Of a stretch of DNA of 21,993 bases, positions 1 to 7,596 are shown piece after piece. Numbering within the stretch: position 1 is the stretch's first letter; the number at the start of each line of letters is the position of its first letter. Below the pieces are notes generated by a model. It had not been told where the DNA came from. It did not search any database and worked only from the letters and a program-made list of their open reading frames with translations. This DNA is from a virus. A program made the position numbers and the translations under genes. The DNA is taken from the IMG/VR virus record IMGVR_UViG_3300000115_006353, positions 2,643 through 24,635 of that record. One strand, written 5' to 3'.

Positions 1-414
1 AATCTTCACGGAAGTAATCATGGACCTTGGGATTCTGAAATAGATAGATATAATGATATTTCATCATGGGCTGTGAAGGTCTTGACTAAACATCAAGTGA
101 CTCAGGTTTATTTGGAGGGATACTCGTTTGGTTCGACAGGTCGTGTTTTCAATATAGCGGAAAATACTGGTATATTGAAATATAAATTATGGGATGCTTT
201 AATTCATTGTGATATTCTTGCTCCTACCACAGTCAAGAAATTTGCAACAGGTTCGGGAAGAGCATCAAAGGTTGATATGTATAATCAATTTGTTGAGGAG
301 AACGGTGAATCTAATTTGAAAGATTCTTTGACGCCTCGCTCGGACAATATAATTAGTCCATTAAATGATGTTGTGGATGCCTATTATATTTTAAAGTGTG
401 GTATATTCAACTAA
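1..414 (+). CDS. RuvC-like Holliday junction resolvase (5' truncated)
   Basis: The reading frame is open from the first base to the TAA at 412-414, giving 137 codons, so the N-terminus lies outside the window. A GTG at 73 is an in-frame valine rather than the start. The visible part fits the RuvC/RNase H fold: an acidic residue in the VYLEGYSFG strand (visible E39), a basic stretch PTTVKKFATGSGRASK (residues 75-90) resembling the RuvC segment around its conserved lysine, and a C-terminal NDVVDAYYIL (D123 and D126) matching the last two catalytic aspartates. The first catalytic aspartate would be upstream. Such enzymes cut branched DNA during phage recombination, replication and packaging. It is followed by a weak terminator and a promoter for the next gene. 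Family assignment comes from motifs; a related RNase H-fold nuclease is possible. Confidence 0.8.
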   Translation, partial: NLHGSNHGPWDSEIDRYNDISSWAVKVLTKHQVTQVYLEGYSFGSTGRVFNIAENTGILKYKLWDALIHCDILAPTTVKKFATGSGRASKVDMYNQFVEENGESNLKDSLTPRSDNIISPLNDVVDAYYILKCGIFN

Positions 415-418
415 TAAA

Positions 419-442
419 AAAAATGCAAAAAAATGCATTTTT
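419..442 (+). terminator. AT-rich hairpin after the resolvase gene
   Basis: AAAATGCA at 420-427 pairs with TGCATTTT at 434-441 across a six-A loop; an extra A-T pair at 419/442 is possible. The T-rich 3' arm doubles as the tract. Only two G-C pairs support the stem, so it is weak. It lies just behind the stop codon and just before a promoter -35 box, as expected for a small terminator. Confidence 0.4.
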
Positions 443-445
443 CTA

Positions 446-473
446 TTGACTTTGAATCTCAGTGGTGTATAAT
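446..473 (+). promoter_or_regulatory. Sigma70-like promoter, TTGACT-16-TATAAT
   Basis: TTGACT (446-451) and TATAAT (468-473) are separated by 16 bases, with a likely start near 480. The spacer holds CTCAG at 458-462, exactly six bases after the -35 box, as in the promoter at 20723-20750. It would drive the 60-aa gene at 503 and possibly the gene at 766. An early, host-polymerase role is inferred from the consensus match. Confidence 0.75.
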
Positions 474-502
474 ATGGGTCTACTTTAAGAGGAGCTACAT
501 AT

Positions 503-685
503 ATGAGCGGGGTTAAGACGAGACGAAGCGGTGAAAATGATCATCGCTTTTGGTATGAAGCGGGAACTGATAATAAGTTGACTCGAATCCTTCGCGTAGA
601 TAATGGTAAGCGATCTTGGTTTTGGGGCTTCAGAGAAGGTGATTCATACCGTGAGATTCCGAAGGACAAGACGATTCTTCGATAA
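503..685 (+). CDS. Small basic hypothetical protein (60 aa)
   Basis: I do not recognise this gene. It starts at an ATG preceded by AGAGGAG (488-494) at good spacing, directly downstream of a consensus promoter. The protein is charged and net basic, with aromatic residues clustered at residues 17-18 (WY) and 39-42 (WFWG), and no membrane segment. Its middle and C-terminal parts look like short beta strands with charged turns, so a small beta-barrel is conceivable but unproven. It has a strong ribosome-binding site and its own promoter. This is typical of small early phage proteins that bind host factors or nucleic acid. It lies upstream of a helix-turn-helix-like gene, with an intrinsic terminator between the two. 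Confidence 0.7.
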   Translation: MSGVKTRRSGENDHRFWYEAGTDNKLTRILRVDNGKRSWFWGFREGDSYREIPKDKTILR

Positions 686-698
686 AGATTTTTAAACC

Positions 699-737
699 GT
701 TTTGTAGATTGGGTCGGCGTTTCTACAAAACTTTTTT
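699..737 (+). terminator. Intrinsic terminator between the two small genes
   Basis: GTTTTGTAGA (699-708) is perfectly complementary to TCTACAAAAC (722-731). This forms a 10-bp stem with a 13-base loop, followed at once by T6 (732-737). The form is typical of rho-independent termination, probably partial, because no separate promoter is seen for the next gene. Its loop can also pair downstream (see the adjacent entry). Confidence 0.65.
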
Positions 738-746
738 GAAGCCGAC
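699..746 (+). promoter_or_regulatory. Possible H-type pseudoknot in the leader of the 73-aa gene
   Basis: The loop of the terminator hairpin contains GTCGGC (713-718), complementary to GCCGAC (741-746) beyond the T tract. The two stems interleave: 10 bp at 699-708/722-731 and 6 bp at 713-718/741-746, with connecting segments of 4, 3 and 9 bases. That is the geometry of an H-type pseudoknot. It ends just before the AGAGG ribosome-binding site (750-754) of the gene at 766. It could tune termination or translation; function is inference. Confidence 0.35.
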
Positions 747-765
747 AATAAGAGGAAATAAAAAT

Positions 766-987
766 ATGGCATTTGCAGCTAATTCTAAGACACGAAAGAT
801 TGTTGACTATCTCAGCGAGGGTCGTACCCTTACTGCGGCACAGGCTCGTGCGCGCTTTGGCGTGCAGAACTTTAGTGCTACGATGTCAACCATCCGTAAG
901 ACTGTTGAGGCTTATGGTAATTGGGAAGTTACCAAGGATGTTGCCGTTAACGGTTCTACGAAGTATGGTATCAACCGACTATCGTAG
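766..987 (+). CDS. Small helix-turn-helix-like DNA-binding protein (73 aa)
   Basis: I place the start at ATG 766, nine bases after AGAGG (750-754). The frame is open further upstream, but a start there (for example 709) would lie inside the terminator hairpin and lacks a ribosome-binding site. The protein begins MAFAANSKTRKI. It reads as a compact winged-helix fold: helix SKTRKIVDYLSEG (residues 7-19), a helix-turn-helix around TLTAAQARARFGV (21-33), a likely recognition helix NFSATMSTIRKTV (35-47), and a C-terminal beta-like segment ending in KYGINR. Similar short proteins are common in T4-like marine phages. A regulatory or architectural DNA-binding role is inferred; no target is visible. 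The gene is closed by a strong terminator at 1033-1066. Confidence 0.75.
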   Translation: MAFAANSKTRKIVDYLSEGRTLTAAQARARFGVQNFSATMSTIRKTVEAYGNWEVTKDVAVNGSTKYGINRLS

Positions 988-999
988 TCTTGTGCAGAT

Positions 1000-1023
1000 T
1001 CAATCTTCTCTAATCTAGATTGA
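1000..1023 (+). other. Inverted repeat before the G/C terminator
   Basis: TCAATCT (1000-1006) pairs with AGATTGA (1017-1023) across a ten-base loop. The overlapping AATCTAGATT (1012-1021) is a perfect ten-base palindrome. It could be part of the 3' end structure or an operator site. Nothing in the sequence decides between these. Confidence 0.3.
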
Positions 1024-1032
1024 GTTAAATTG

Positions 1033-1066
1033 GGGGGGGGAGTGTTATTGCTTCCCCCCCTTTTTT
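1033..1066 (+). terminator. Strong rho-independent terminator
   Basis: A run of nine G (1032-1040) followed by AG pairs with CTTCCCCCCC (1051-1060). This gives a 10-bp stem, 1033-1042 with 1051-1060, including one G-T pair. The loop is eight bases and T6 follows at 1061-1066. It ends the left flank and separates it from the glycan cluster. I see no convincing promoter between it and the first cluster gene; a TATAGT at 1094-1099 lacks a -35 partner. Confidence 0.9.
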
Positions 1067-1133
1067 ATTATACTGCTACAAAAAAGATGACTATATAGTT
1101 TCATCATGATGAATTGATGAGGAGAATAATATC

Positions 1134-2093
1134 ATGTCACAAGATGGTTTTGAATTTCGTATTAATCAAGATTCTTCTGAACCTATGGGTGGGACAGAGT
1201 TAATTTACAATCGAGTTATGGATCGAATTGACGATGATTTGAAAGAAAAGTTTTTGGTTGTTCCCCAGAGAGTTCGTGAGGATCATGTGAATGATTCCCG
1301 AGACAAGATTCTTTGGCTTCACGATCTTGCAGAAGATCCAGAGTCAGCGCATTTATCTCACGAAAAAAATAGACAGATGTTTCGCAAGTTAGTTTTTCCG
1401 AGTAATTGGGCTCTTTGGGATTTTCATCAAAAGCTCGGTGTTCCGTTTGATCAGTGTATGGTAATTCCCAATTGCATCGAGCCAATTGAACCACACGAAA
1501 AGCCGAAGGATGGAAAGAAGAAGATTATTTACTTCTCTACACCCCATCGTGGATTAAATATCTTAGAATCTGTGGTTAGACTTCTTAAAGATAAGCGCGA
1601 CGATTTTGAGCTTGATGTTTATTCCAGCTTTAAGTTGTATGGTCGTGATCAGCAAGACAACCTTCCCGAGTATAAAGATCTATATGCTCGACTGGAAGAA
1701 TTGGATTGTGTCAATTATCACGGCACTGTGTCTAATGCTGAAATTCGAGAAGCATTAAAACAAACACACATTCTTGCATATCCAAGTACATATCTAGAAA
1801 CTTCTTGTCTGGTTGCAATCGAGTCTCTTGCAGCAGGATGTTTGGCTGTGGTTCCTAACTATGGCGCACTTCCAGAAACATGCAAGGACTTTGCTCTAAT
1901 GTATCCTTGGTGTGCTTCAGATCAAATTCATGCAGCGAATCATTATCATTATCTAAATGCTGCTCTGGACAATTACTGGTCAGAAGCCACACAAAGTGTT
2001 CTTGATCTTCAAGTTGGATATTATAACTATTTCTATAGTATGGATTCTTGTGCAATGAAATGGAACAATCTCTTGAAAGGATTGGCACGATGA
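1134..2093 (+). CDS. GT4-type (GT-B) glycosyltransferase
   Basis: This retaining sugar transferase (319 aa) is the first gene of the cluster. The N-terminal Rossmann-like domain holds a glycine motif MGGTEL (residues 18-23), usually a donor or acceptor loop near the N-terminus, and the linker contains IPNCIE (111-116). The C-terminal nucleotide-sugar-binding domain has the GT4 signature E-x7-E: E222 and E230 in YLETSCLVAIESLAAG. The start has a GAGGAGA Shine-Dalgarno at 1120-1126. The gene overlaps the next by four bases (ATGA). It is a little shorter than typical 350-400 aa GT4 enzymes but both domains are present. Donor and acceptor cannot be read from sequence. It is cytoplasmic, with no membrane segment. 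Confidence 0.88.
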   Translation: MSQDGFEFRINQDSSEPMGGTELIYNRVMDRIDDDLKEKFLVVPQRVREDHVNDSRDKILWLHDLAEDPESAHLSHEKNRQMFRKLVFPSNWALWDFHQKLGVPFDQCMVIPNCIEPIEPHEKPKDGKKKIIYFSTPHRGLNILESVVRLLKDKRDDFELDVYSSFKLYGRDQQDNLPEYKDLYARLEELDCVNYHGTVSNAEIREALKQTHILAYPSTYLETSCLVAIESLAAGCLAVVPNYGALPETCKDFALMYPWCASDQIHAANHYHYLNAALDNYWSEATQSVLDLQVGYYNYFYSMDSCAMKWNNLLKGLAR

Positions 2094-3019
2094 AAGCATT
2101 AGTGACGGGTGGTGCCGGGTTTATCGGAAGCAATCTAGTGGATCAATTGATTGATGATGGGAACGATGTTTTCATTTTTGATGATCTTTCCTCTGGAAAA
2201 TCTGAAAATATTAATCCAAAAGCATGGTTTGATTATCAGGTAGATATTGCTGACGTGTCTCCTCACGTTATATCATGGATGAACAAATTTGTTTATGATA
2301 ATGATATTGATGTTATCTTTCATCTTGCTGCAAAAGCAAGAGTTCAGCCATCAATCGAAGATCCGATTGCATTTAACAATGTAAATGTTAATGGAACTCT
2401 AAACTTATTAAAGGCTGCTGTTGATGCGGATGTGGATCGTTTTGTGTTTACTTCTTCGTCGTCTGTTTACGGGGATGTTCACATTACACCAACGGATGAG
2501 TATCATATCGCAGATCCATTGAGCCCATATGGCGCACAAAAATTAATTGGTGAAGTTTACTGTAAGCAATTTTATCGAACATATGGTTTGAGATCAACAT
2601 GTCTTCGATATTTCAATGTGTATGGTGAGCGACAATTGCTTGAGGGTGCATATTCTCTGGTCATGGGAAAGTTCGTTCAGCAGAGATTGAATGGGGAGCC
2701 CATGACAATTCGTGGAGATGGTGAACAGCGCAGAGACTTTACTTATGTTGGTGATGTAGTAAGGGCAAACATTCTCGCGGCTCTATCAGAAAATCCACTG
2801 GCAAGCGAGGGAACTCCCATCAATATTGGTAATGGGGATAATCGTTCTGTAAATGAGATTGCAGATATGATTGGTGGTGATCGTATCAATGTTGATGCTG
2901 TTCTGGAACCCAGAGAAACTTTGGCAGACAATAATAGAGCGTTGAATCTTCTTGATTGGGTTCCTCGTGGTGATATTGAAACTTGGATTCAAGGATACAA
3001 AAAGGAAGTTGGATTATGA
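2090..3019 (+). CDS. NAD-dependent sugar epimerase/dehydratase (extended SDR)
   Basis: I place the start at ATG 2090, which overlaps the previous stop in ATGA and begins directly with the dinucleotide-binding motif. This gives 309 aa, close to the family norm. Features of the extended SDR sugar family are an N-terminal TGGAGFIG (residues 6-13), an acidic DD at 31-32 after the second strand fitting NAD binding, HLAAKARVQPSIEDP (78-92), serines at 122-125 before VYG, and catalytic Y147 and K151 in YGAQK. Later RGDGEQRRDFTYVGD (208-222) is the conserved substrate-domain motif. The nearest textbook enzymes are UDP-glucose/UDP-GlcNAc 4-epimerases, though 4,6-dehydratases and decarboxylases share the fold. 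It probably supplies an epimerised nucleotide sugar to the neighbouring transferases. Confidence 0.9.
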   Translation: MKALVTGGAGFIGSNLVDQLIDDGNDVFIFDDLSSGKSENINPKAWFDYQVDIADVSPHVISWMNKFVYDNDIDVIFHLAAKARVQPSIEDPIAFNNVNVNGTLNLLKAAVDADVDRFVFTSSSSVYGDVHITPTDEYHIADPLSPYGAQKLIGEVYCKQFYRTYGLRSTCLRYFNVYGERQLLEGAYSLVMGKFVQQRLNGEPMTIRGDGEQRRDFTYVGDVVRANILAALSENPLASEGTPINIGNGDNRSVNEIADMIGGDRINVDAVLEPRETLADNNRALNLLDWVPRGDIETWIQGYKKEVGL

Positions 3020-3942
3020 TTGGTAAACTTGCGGTTTATGTTTTGACATATCACGGTCATTATAGAAGGCATCTTGAGCGATGCTTTTGGTCAATTGAGA
3101 ATCAGCCGACAGAAGTTGAGTATGATGTTATTGTCAATTTCAATTCCCTAAAACCTGAGAAGGTTGACTTGAAGACCTTTGTTCCCAAAGATTACACCCT
3201 GATCAGAACTGAAAGTGATGGGTATACTGGCAGGGGCACCAATTCGTGTATTGATCATTATCTTGAGAATTATGAAGAGAATGGTTGGACCCACATGTGT
3301 ATCATTGATGGTGATGATTATTATTATCCAATGGCGTTTGATTTGTTGAACGAACTGCATGAAAAATCGAATTATGATTATCTTAGCGGAATGGCACACA
3401 TGGTAGATTCGCTCAGAGAATCTGCCGCACAAATTGGTGATCCTAGATCCGATTTTCAAAATCAGTATACAAAGAATAGATTTGTTTGGACGTTTGCTGA
3501 CATGAGACTTCCCGTTCAACCGTATGTTTTTTGGAATGGAGAAAAGATTCCGGGTGGAGAAGTCACACTCTGCATGACCACTAAAGCAGTCAAGGCGAAT
3601 ATTCGATCATTAGAGGGGGAAAATCGTTGTGATGATTATTTCTTCATGTTAAAGGCTGTGGCAGCTCACCTGAGAAAAGAAATCAATTTTGTAAGCACCG
3701 ACTGTAATGATATTTACGTTTACGACTGCACGCAAGAAAGTATTACTCGTGGTACAAATGATTATGATAAAAACCTTGGGTGGCCCTTTGATAAAAAGGG
3801 TCTTGTTTTGAATGAGCTTAAACGGGATGAATATAAGGTGCTGAATGGTATTACAAGACAACACCTTCCTTATGTAACCATGCCTCAAGTTTGGGGTATC
3901 GAAGATAAAAAGAAATATGTTCATGGAAGCGAAGTAGGATGA
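3016..3942 (+). CDS. GT-A fold glycosyltransferase (GT2-like)
   Basis: The start chosen is ATG 3016 (ATGA overlap with the epimerase), giving 308 aa that begin at the first beta strand (MIGKLAVYVLTYHGHY). The domain has a metal/nucleotide-binding acidic motif IIDGDDYYYP (residues 97-105). Later GGEVTLCMTTKAV and ENRCDDYFFML resemble the acceptor-site acidic region of GT2-like enzymes. The N-terminal part differs from classical GT2 (no clear VDDGSxD), so the family label is approximate. It sits between the epimerase and a classical GT2, suggesting successive sugar additions to the same glycan. Donor and acceptor are unknown. Confidence 0.75.
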   Translation: MIGKLAVYVLTYHGHYRRHLERCFWSIENQPTEVEYDVIVNFNSLKPEKVDLKTFVPKDYTLIRTESDGYTGRGTNSCIDHYLENYEENGWTHMCIIDGDDYYYPMAFDLLNELHEKSNYDYLSGMAHMVDSLRESAAQIGDPRSDFQNQYTKNRFVWTFADMRLPVQPYVFWNGEKIPGGEVTLCMTTKAVKANIRSLEGENRCDDYFFMLKAVAAHLRKEINFVSTDCNDIYVYDCTQESITRGTNDYDKNLGWPFDKKGLVLNELKRDEYKVLNGITRQHLPYVTMPQVWGIEDKKKYVHGSEVG

Positions 3943-4706
3943 ATACTCATTTTAAAATTTTGATTCCGGTTCGTAATGCGGAAAAGTATATCAAGAATGC
4001 TTTGGTTAGTGTTTTGGATCAGGACTATGACAACTACGAAGTTTATATTGTTGATGATTGTTCAACGGACAAGACTCCCGATGTTGTTCATGATTTCATT
4101 TATGAATATACCCTTGATGATATTTTTAATTTGAGGGTCAATGAGACGAGACAATATGCGCTTCAGAATTTATATGAAATGATTCAAACTTCAAAATGGG
4201 TTGATGACCTTGCAGACGATGATGTGTTTATCACTCTTGATGGTGATGACTGGCTTTCAAATTCGCATGTGCTGTCACGATTGAATGAATTATATCAAGA
4301 TCCTGATTGTTGGCTGACTTACGGAAGCTATCAGGTGTATCCATCCGGTCATGATTCTAGTTTTCATGTAGACGAATATCCAAAAGACATCATCGAGTCG
4401 GGAGACTTTAGAAAAGATCCGAAGTGGAGAGCAAGTCATCTTCGGACATTCAAAGCGAAGTTAGCAAAACGCTTGACTAAGGATGATCTATCTGACGAGG
4501 ATGGAAACTTCTATCGCTATGCGTATGATCAGGCTTTGATGTTTCCGATGATGGAAATGGCGTGTGAACGAATTCGGTTTGTTTCAGATATCCTATATAT
4601 CTACAACGACGAAAATCCAATGAACGTTCATAAGGTTGAACCTGAAGAGCAAATTGAAATGGCATATCGTGTTCGTAATAACCATGAGAAGAAGGATCGG
4701 CTTTAA
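3939..4706 (+). CDS. GT2 family glycosyltransferase
   Basis: This is a classical inverting GT2 enzyme (255 aa). It opens with ILIPVRNAEKYIKNALVSVL (residues 7-26), continues with YIVDDCSTDKTPDVV, whose acidic pair D39-D40 binds the nucleotide, and has the DxD-type motif TLDGDDWLS (99-107). The stretch from 145 onward should form the acceptor side. It overlaps its upstream neighbour by ATGA. Its TAA shares a base with the ATG of the next gene (TAATG). There is no C-terminal membrane helix, so it is not a processive membrane synthase. It probably transfers one sugar onto a growing glycan in the cytoplasm. Confidence 0.88.
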   Translation: MNTHFKILIPVRNAEKYIKNALVSVLDQDYDNYEVYIVDDCSTDKTPDVVHDFIYEYTLDDIFNLRVNETRQYALQNLYEMIQTSKWVDDLADDDVFITLDGDDWLSNSHVLSRLNELYQDPDCWLTYGSYQVYPSGHDSSFHVDEYPKDIIESGDFRKDPKWRASHLRTFKAKLAKRLTKDDLSDEDGNFYRYAYDQALMFPMMEMACERIRFVSDILYIYNDENPMNVHKVEPEEQIEMAYRVRNNHEKKDRL

Positions 4707-5329
4707 TGCATGTGAATTATTTTGATTTTGGTCTTTGTAGTGGAGAAGAGTTGCATTGGATGGTTAATCATTACTTTCCTTCCTTGGGCGTAGACGACTA
4801 TTCGGCATATGGGTTTGAAGCGTCTTATCCATATTGGAATAATCTAAATCAATTTTTTTCTGTTAATGATAATGTGTCTATAATTCATGGTGCGATTTCA
4901 GAAAAACATGGAGAGGATGTCCGGTTATACCATTCACCAAATACTGTTGGACATTCTATTTTTTCTACAAAGAATAATATTTTACTCGATGATTATGAAA
5001 ATATTCGTGGTATTGTTTTTTCTGAATGGCTGGCAGAAAATGAGATTAAACTGAAAAATTCGTTGAATATATTAAAGGCGAATATTGAAGGAGCCGAATA
5101 TTTTTTGTTTAGGGATATAATCGAATCGGGTTTGCGTGATCATTTTTCTATATTTTTAGGAACTGGTCATGATATTGAAAAGGTTGAAGAGCTTAAAGAA
5201 AATGTTGCTGAATATGATGATCTGTTAACCTATAATAATATTGAAATTCTTAGATACTCTGAGTGGAAACCAGAAAGGAATGTTGATATTTTTTCTCTAA
5301 TAGATAGTAAGCTGGGCGAATTGGAATGA
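4706..5329 (+). CDS. FkbM family methyltransferase
   Basis: This SAM-dependent methyltransferase (207 aa) probably O-methylates a sugar hydroxyl. The FkbM pattern is visible: an N-terminal DFGLCSGEE SAM loop (residues 7-15), an acidic residue after strand 2 in YGFEASYPYWNNL (E38), a middle segment HGAISEKHGEDVRLY (61-75), and the hallmark ILKANIEGAEYFLF (122-135), in which the acidic IEGAE helps form the active site. The family is frequent in capsule and LPS clusters, where methylation can cap chains. Translation is coupled through TAATG upstream and ATGA downstream. Base composition is more AT-rich than in the first four genes, hinting at a separate origin. Confidence 0.85.
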   Translation: MHVNYFDFGLCSGEELHWMVNHYFPSLGVDDYSAYGFEASYPYWNNLNQFFSVNDNVSIIHGAISEKHGEDVRLYHSPNTVGHSIFSTKNNILLDDYENIRGIVFSEWLAENEIKLKNSLNILKANIEGAEYFLFRDIIESGLRDHFSIFLGTGHDIEKVEELKENVAEYDDLLTYNNIEILRYSEWKPERNVDIFSLIDSKLGELE

Positions 5330-6249
5330 ATATTTTATTTGATAATGTAGATTGGAATTCTACTGCTGGTCCGCATTGGTTTGGTAGAAAACTGGCAAAT
5401 CATCTTCGTAAAAATGGTCATACGATTAATCCCACTCTATCTGAATCTCAGGTTCAATTGTCTATTGTCATTGCATCACAGAGACATCATGGTTTGCCTT
5501 TGATTCAGAGGCTAGATGGCATCTATTATGATACACTCAAAAACTATGTTGAATTAAATGCTCCGATCAAGGCAACATATGATATTGCTGATGGTGTGGT
5601 ATTTCAGTCTGGGTGGAGTAAGAAACTTGTTGAGTCTTTTTTTGGACCGGCAGAAAACTATGCGATTATTCACAATGGTGCGGATGTGGATGCGATTCAA
5701 AAAACTGCTCCTGCAACGGGTCTTGAAAAATACGATCAGGTTTGGTCGTGTGCTTCTAGTTGGTTTTATGAAGATGGTTCCCAGAGATATATCAAGAGGC
5801 TTGGCGAAAACATTCGATACTTTCAGGAACATTCAGGTGATAATGATATTCTTTGTGTCGCTGGAGATGTGAGAGATTTTGTCAACCCAGATCCAATCAA
5901 GATTGTTTTTGTTGGAGAGTTGGACATACCCTCATTGTATTCTTTGTATCGAGCTTCTGATTATTTTATTCATCTTGGAAGATTTGATAATTGTCCAAAT
6001 GTTGTGGTAGATGCTCGTGCTGCTGGTTGTCATATTATTTGTAGTTCTTTGGGTGGAACTGTTGAAGTTGCTGGCTCCGATTCGACTGTGATTGTTGAAG
6101 ACGAGTGGGATTTTGTTCCATTTAAATGCAATGTTGAATCTATACTAGACTTTAGTCAAGTTGATTTGTCTCTAGCTAAAGGAAAAGACATTTCAATGGA
6201 CTTTGTTTCTAATGAGTATTTAAATTTCTTTGGAAAGGTTATTAAGTGA
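5326..6249 (+). CDS. GT4-like glycosyltransferase with D-x7-D motif
   Basis: This is a GT-B fold transferase (307 aa). The N-terminal domain has GPHWFGRKLANHL (residues 15-27) and QRLDGIYYD (61-69); IIHNGAD (114-120) marks the interdomain linker. In the C-terminal donor domain, the usual GT4 E-x7-E is replaced by D221 and D229 in FDNCPNVVVDARAAG with exact spacing. The conservative change suggests an active but divergent enzyme. A short N-terminal domain and compact size are common in phage homologues. The start overlaps the previous stop by ATGA, and the end overlaps the GTG start of the next gene. Sugar specificity cannot be read. Confidence 0.82.
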   Translation: MNILFDNVDWNSTAGPHWFGRKLANHLRKNGHTINPTLSESQVQLSIVIASQRHHGLPLIQRLDGIYYDTLKNYVELNAPIKATYDIADGVVFQSGWSKKLVESFFGPAENYAIIHNGADVDAIQKTAPATGLEKYDQVWSCASSWFYEDGSQRYIKRLGENIRYFQEHSGDNDILCVAGDVRDFVNPDPIKIVFVGELDIPSLYSLYRASDYFIHLGRFDNCPNVVVDARAAGCHIICSSLGGTVEVAGSDSTVIVEDEWDFVPFKCNVESILDFSQVDLSLAKGKDISMDFVSNEYLNFFGKVIK

Positions 6250-6848
6250 TAAAAAGATATGAACAATTAAAGTCTCAAATTGTGAAAATGAAATCCTGTA
6301 CTAAAATTATGGAAATTGGAGTACATAAAGGAAAAAGTTCACTTAGAATGATTAATGCCGCACTGAAAAAAAACAATAATGTAAATTTTTATGGATTTGA
6401 TATTTTTGAAGGCATGACTCCAGAATTACATAAAAATGAAATGGCAAAAATGCCTCGATCAGAAAAAGAAATATATAATTTGTTATCCGAAACAACAGGG
6501 GCTAAAATCAATCTTATAAAAGGGAACACATCAAAAACTCTTCCAGATTTTGTTGAAACACATCTGGGATTTATTTTTGATTTTATATTTGTTGATGGTG
6601 GTCATTCTGAAGAAACAGTTTTGTCTGATTGGGAAAATGTACAAAAGTTGATTAATGACGACACAGTAATTATTTTTGATGATTATGTTGTAGCAGATAA
6701 GAGGGGAATATCTTGGGGATGTAATCCTGTTGTTGATAATTTAGATAGGGCTGTTTGGGATATTAATTTTTTGGGTGTGGTTGATAAATTTGAATGGGGG
6801 GCTTTGCAATTTGTAAAGGTTCAGAGGAGAAATGGAAATGAGCGATAA
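6246..6848 (+). CDS. Class I SAM methyltransferase (Methyltransf_24/TylF-like)
   Basis: The start is GTG 6246, overlapping the previous stop as GTGA; the next in-frame ATG would cut into the first helix. The 200-aa protein has the SAM motif IMEIGVHKGKSS (residues 21-32), an acidic residue after the second strand in YGFDIFEG (D52), and FIFVDGGHSEETVLSDWENV (113-132) followed by IIFDDY (142-147). These motifs define the TylF/macrocin O-methyltransferase-like group, in which the DGGH-type segment binds metal and SAM. Such enzymes methylate sugar hydroxyls in antibiotics and surface glycans. The gene is among the most AT-rich in the window: 15 G/C bases in 6361-6420. Confidence 0.83.
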   Translation: MIKRYEQLKSQIVKMKSCTKIMEIGVHKGKSSLRMINAALKKNNNVNFYGFDIFEGMTPELHKNEMAKMPRSEKEIYNLLSETTGAKINLIKGNTSKTLPDFVETHLGFIFDFIFVDGGHSEETVLSDWENVQKLINDDTVIIFDDYVVADKRGISWGCNPVVDNLDRAVWDINFLGVVDKFEWGALQFVKVQRRNGNER

Positions 6849-7596
6849 GTGCTTTTTGACAATATCAAACTCACCCTATATCCCGGTTGCTGAAAAATTA
6901 GTTTCGTCAGCATTCAAATACCATCCAGAAATTTTATTTGAATTTTATGGAATAAATTTATCTGAAAATGATATCATCAAACTTAAAAAAATGCACAATA
7001 ATTTAAAAGTGTATAATCACGAAAAGGAATTTGATGATGTCTCGTTAGAGGCTCTATATGCATCTAGTATTTGCAGACCTTTGTTTATAAAAAAATCAAT
7101 GGATGAAGAATATGATGTTTTGTATCTCGATGGTGACATGGTGATTAAAGACAATCTCGATGACCTTTTTTATTTTGTTGATGATTATGATTTTGTAGTA
7201 AACCCTTCTAGGAGTATTAAATCGAAAGAGTTTCGATGTAATGCTGGTTTGATTTGGATTAAAAATAACAGAAAAACTATTAATATTGTTAATGAATGGC
7301 AAGATGTCACAGTGAACTTTTGTGAGGATGGTAATCCTGATATTGGTTTGGCTTGGTATTCTGAACAACATGCATTGGATAAAATGATTGAGAAATATCA
7401 TTTCGACAAAAATGAAATTACTTATGCTTCATTTTTAAATGATCATCTTTCCGAGAGAAAAGAAAATCGTAATTCATTAATTGTTCATAACAAAGGTCCG
7501 AAGGATAAACCGGATTCATATCCGGGTAAAGCAAAAAGATTTCGGGCTAAAAAAGGAACTAAACTTGATGTAGAGATGGGAATTAGTTTTAAATGA
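6838..7596 (+). CDS. GT8-like (GT-A) glycosyltransferase
   Basis: Two in-frame ATGs exist at 6832 and 6838. I prefer 6838 because AGAGGAG (6823-6829) is eight bases before it but only two before 6832. The product is 252 aa, and the gene overlaps its neighbour by 11 bases. The GT8/nucleotide-diphospho-sugar transferase pattern is clear: YDVLYLDGDMVIKDNLDDLF (residues 92-111) with the metal-binding DGD, FRCNAGLIWIKN (132-143), and a late metal or acceptor histidine in VHNKGPKDKP (216-225). GT8 enzymes such as LPS galactosyl- and glucosyltransferases are retaining and build LPS outer cores. There is no signal or membrane segment. Confidence 0.82.
   Translation: MSDKCFLTISNSPYIPVAEKLVSSAFKYHPEILFEFYGINLSENDIIKLKKMHNNLKVYNHEKEFDDVSLEALYASSICRPLFIKKSMDEEYDVLYLDGDMVIKDNLDDLFYFVDDYDFVVNPSRSIKSKEFRCNAGLIWIKNNRKTINIVNEWQDVTVNFCEDGNPDIGLAWYSEQHALDKMIEKYHFDKNEITYASFLNDHLSERKENRNSLIVHNKGPKDKPDSYPGKAKRFRAKKGTKLDVEMGISFK

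Noticed and set aside
709-766. Earlier start for the helix-turn-helix-like gene
   Set aside because: It would lie within the terminator stem and has no ribosome-binding site; ATG 766 has AGAGG at proper distance.
1094-1099. TATAGT as a promoter for the glycan cluster
   Set aside because: No acceptable -35 hexamer at 16-18 bases upstream; T4 late-type TATAAATA is also absent.
1216-1494. Open frames on the minus strand across the cluster (for example here and 14589-14966)
   Set aside because: They mirror strong plus-strand genes, have no ribosome-binding sites and show composition typical of antisense reading.
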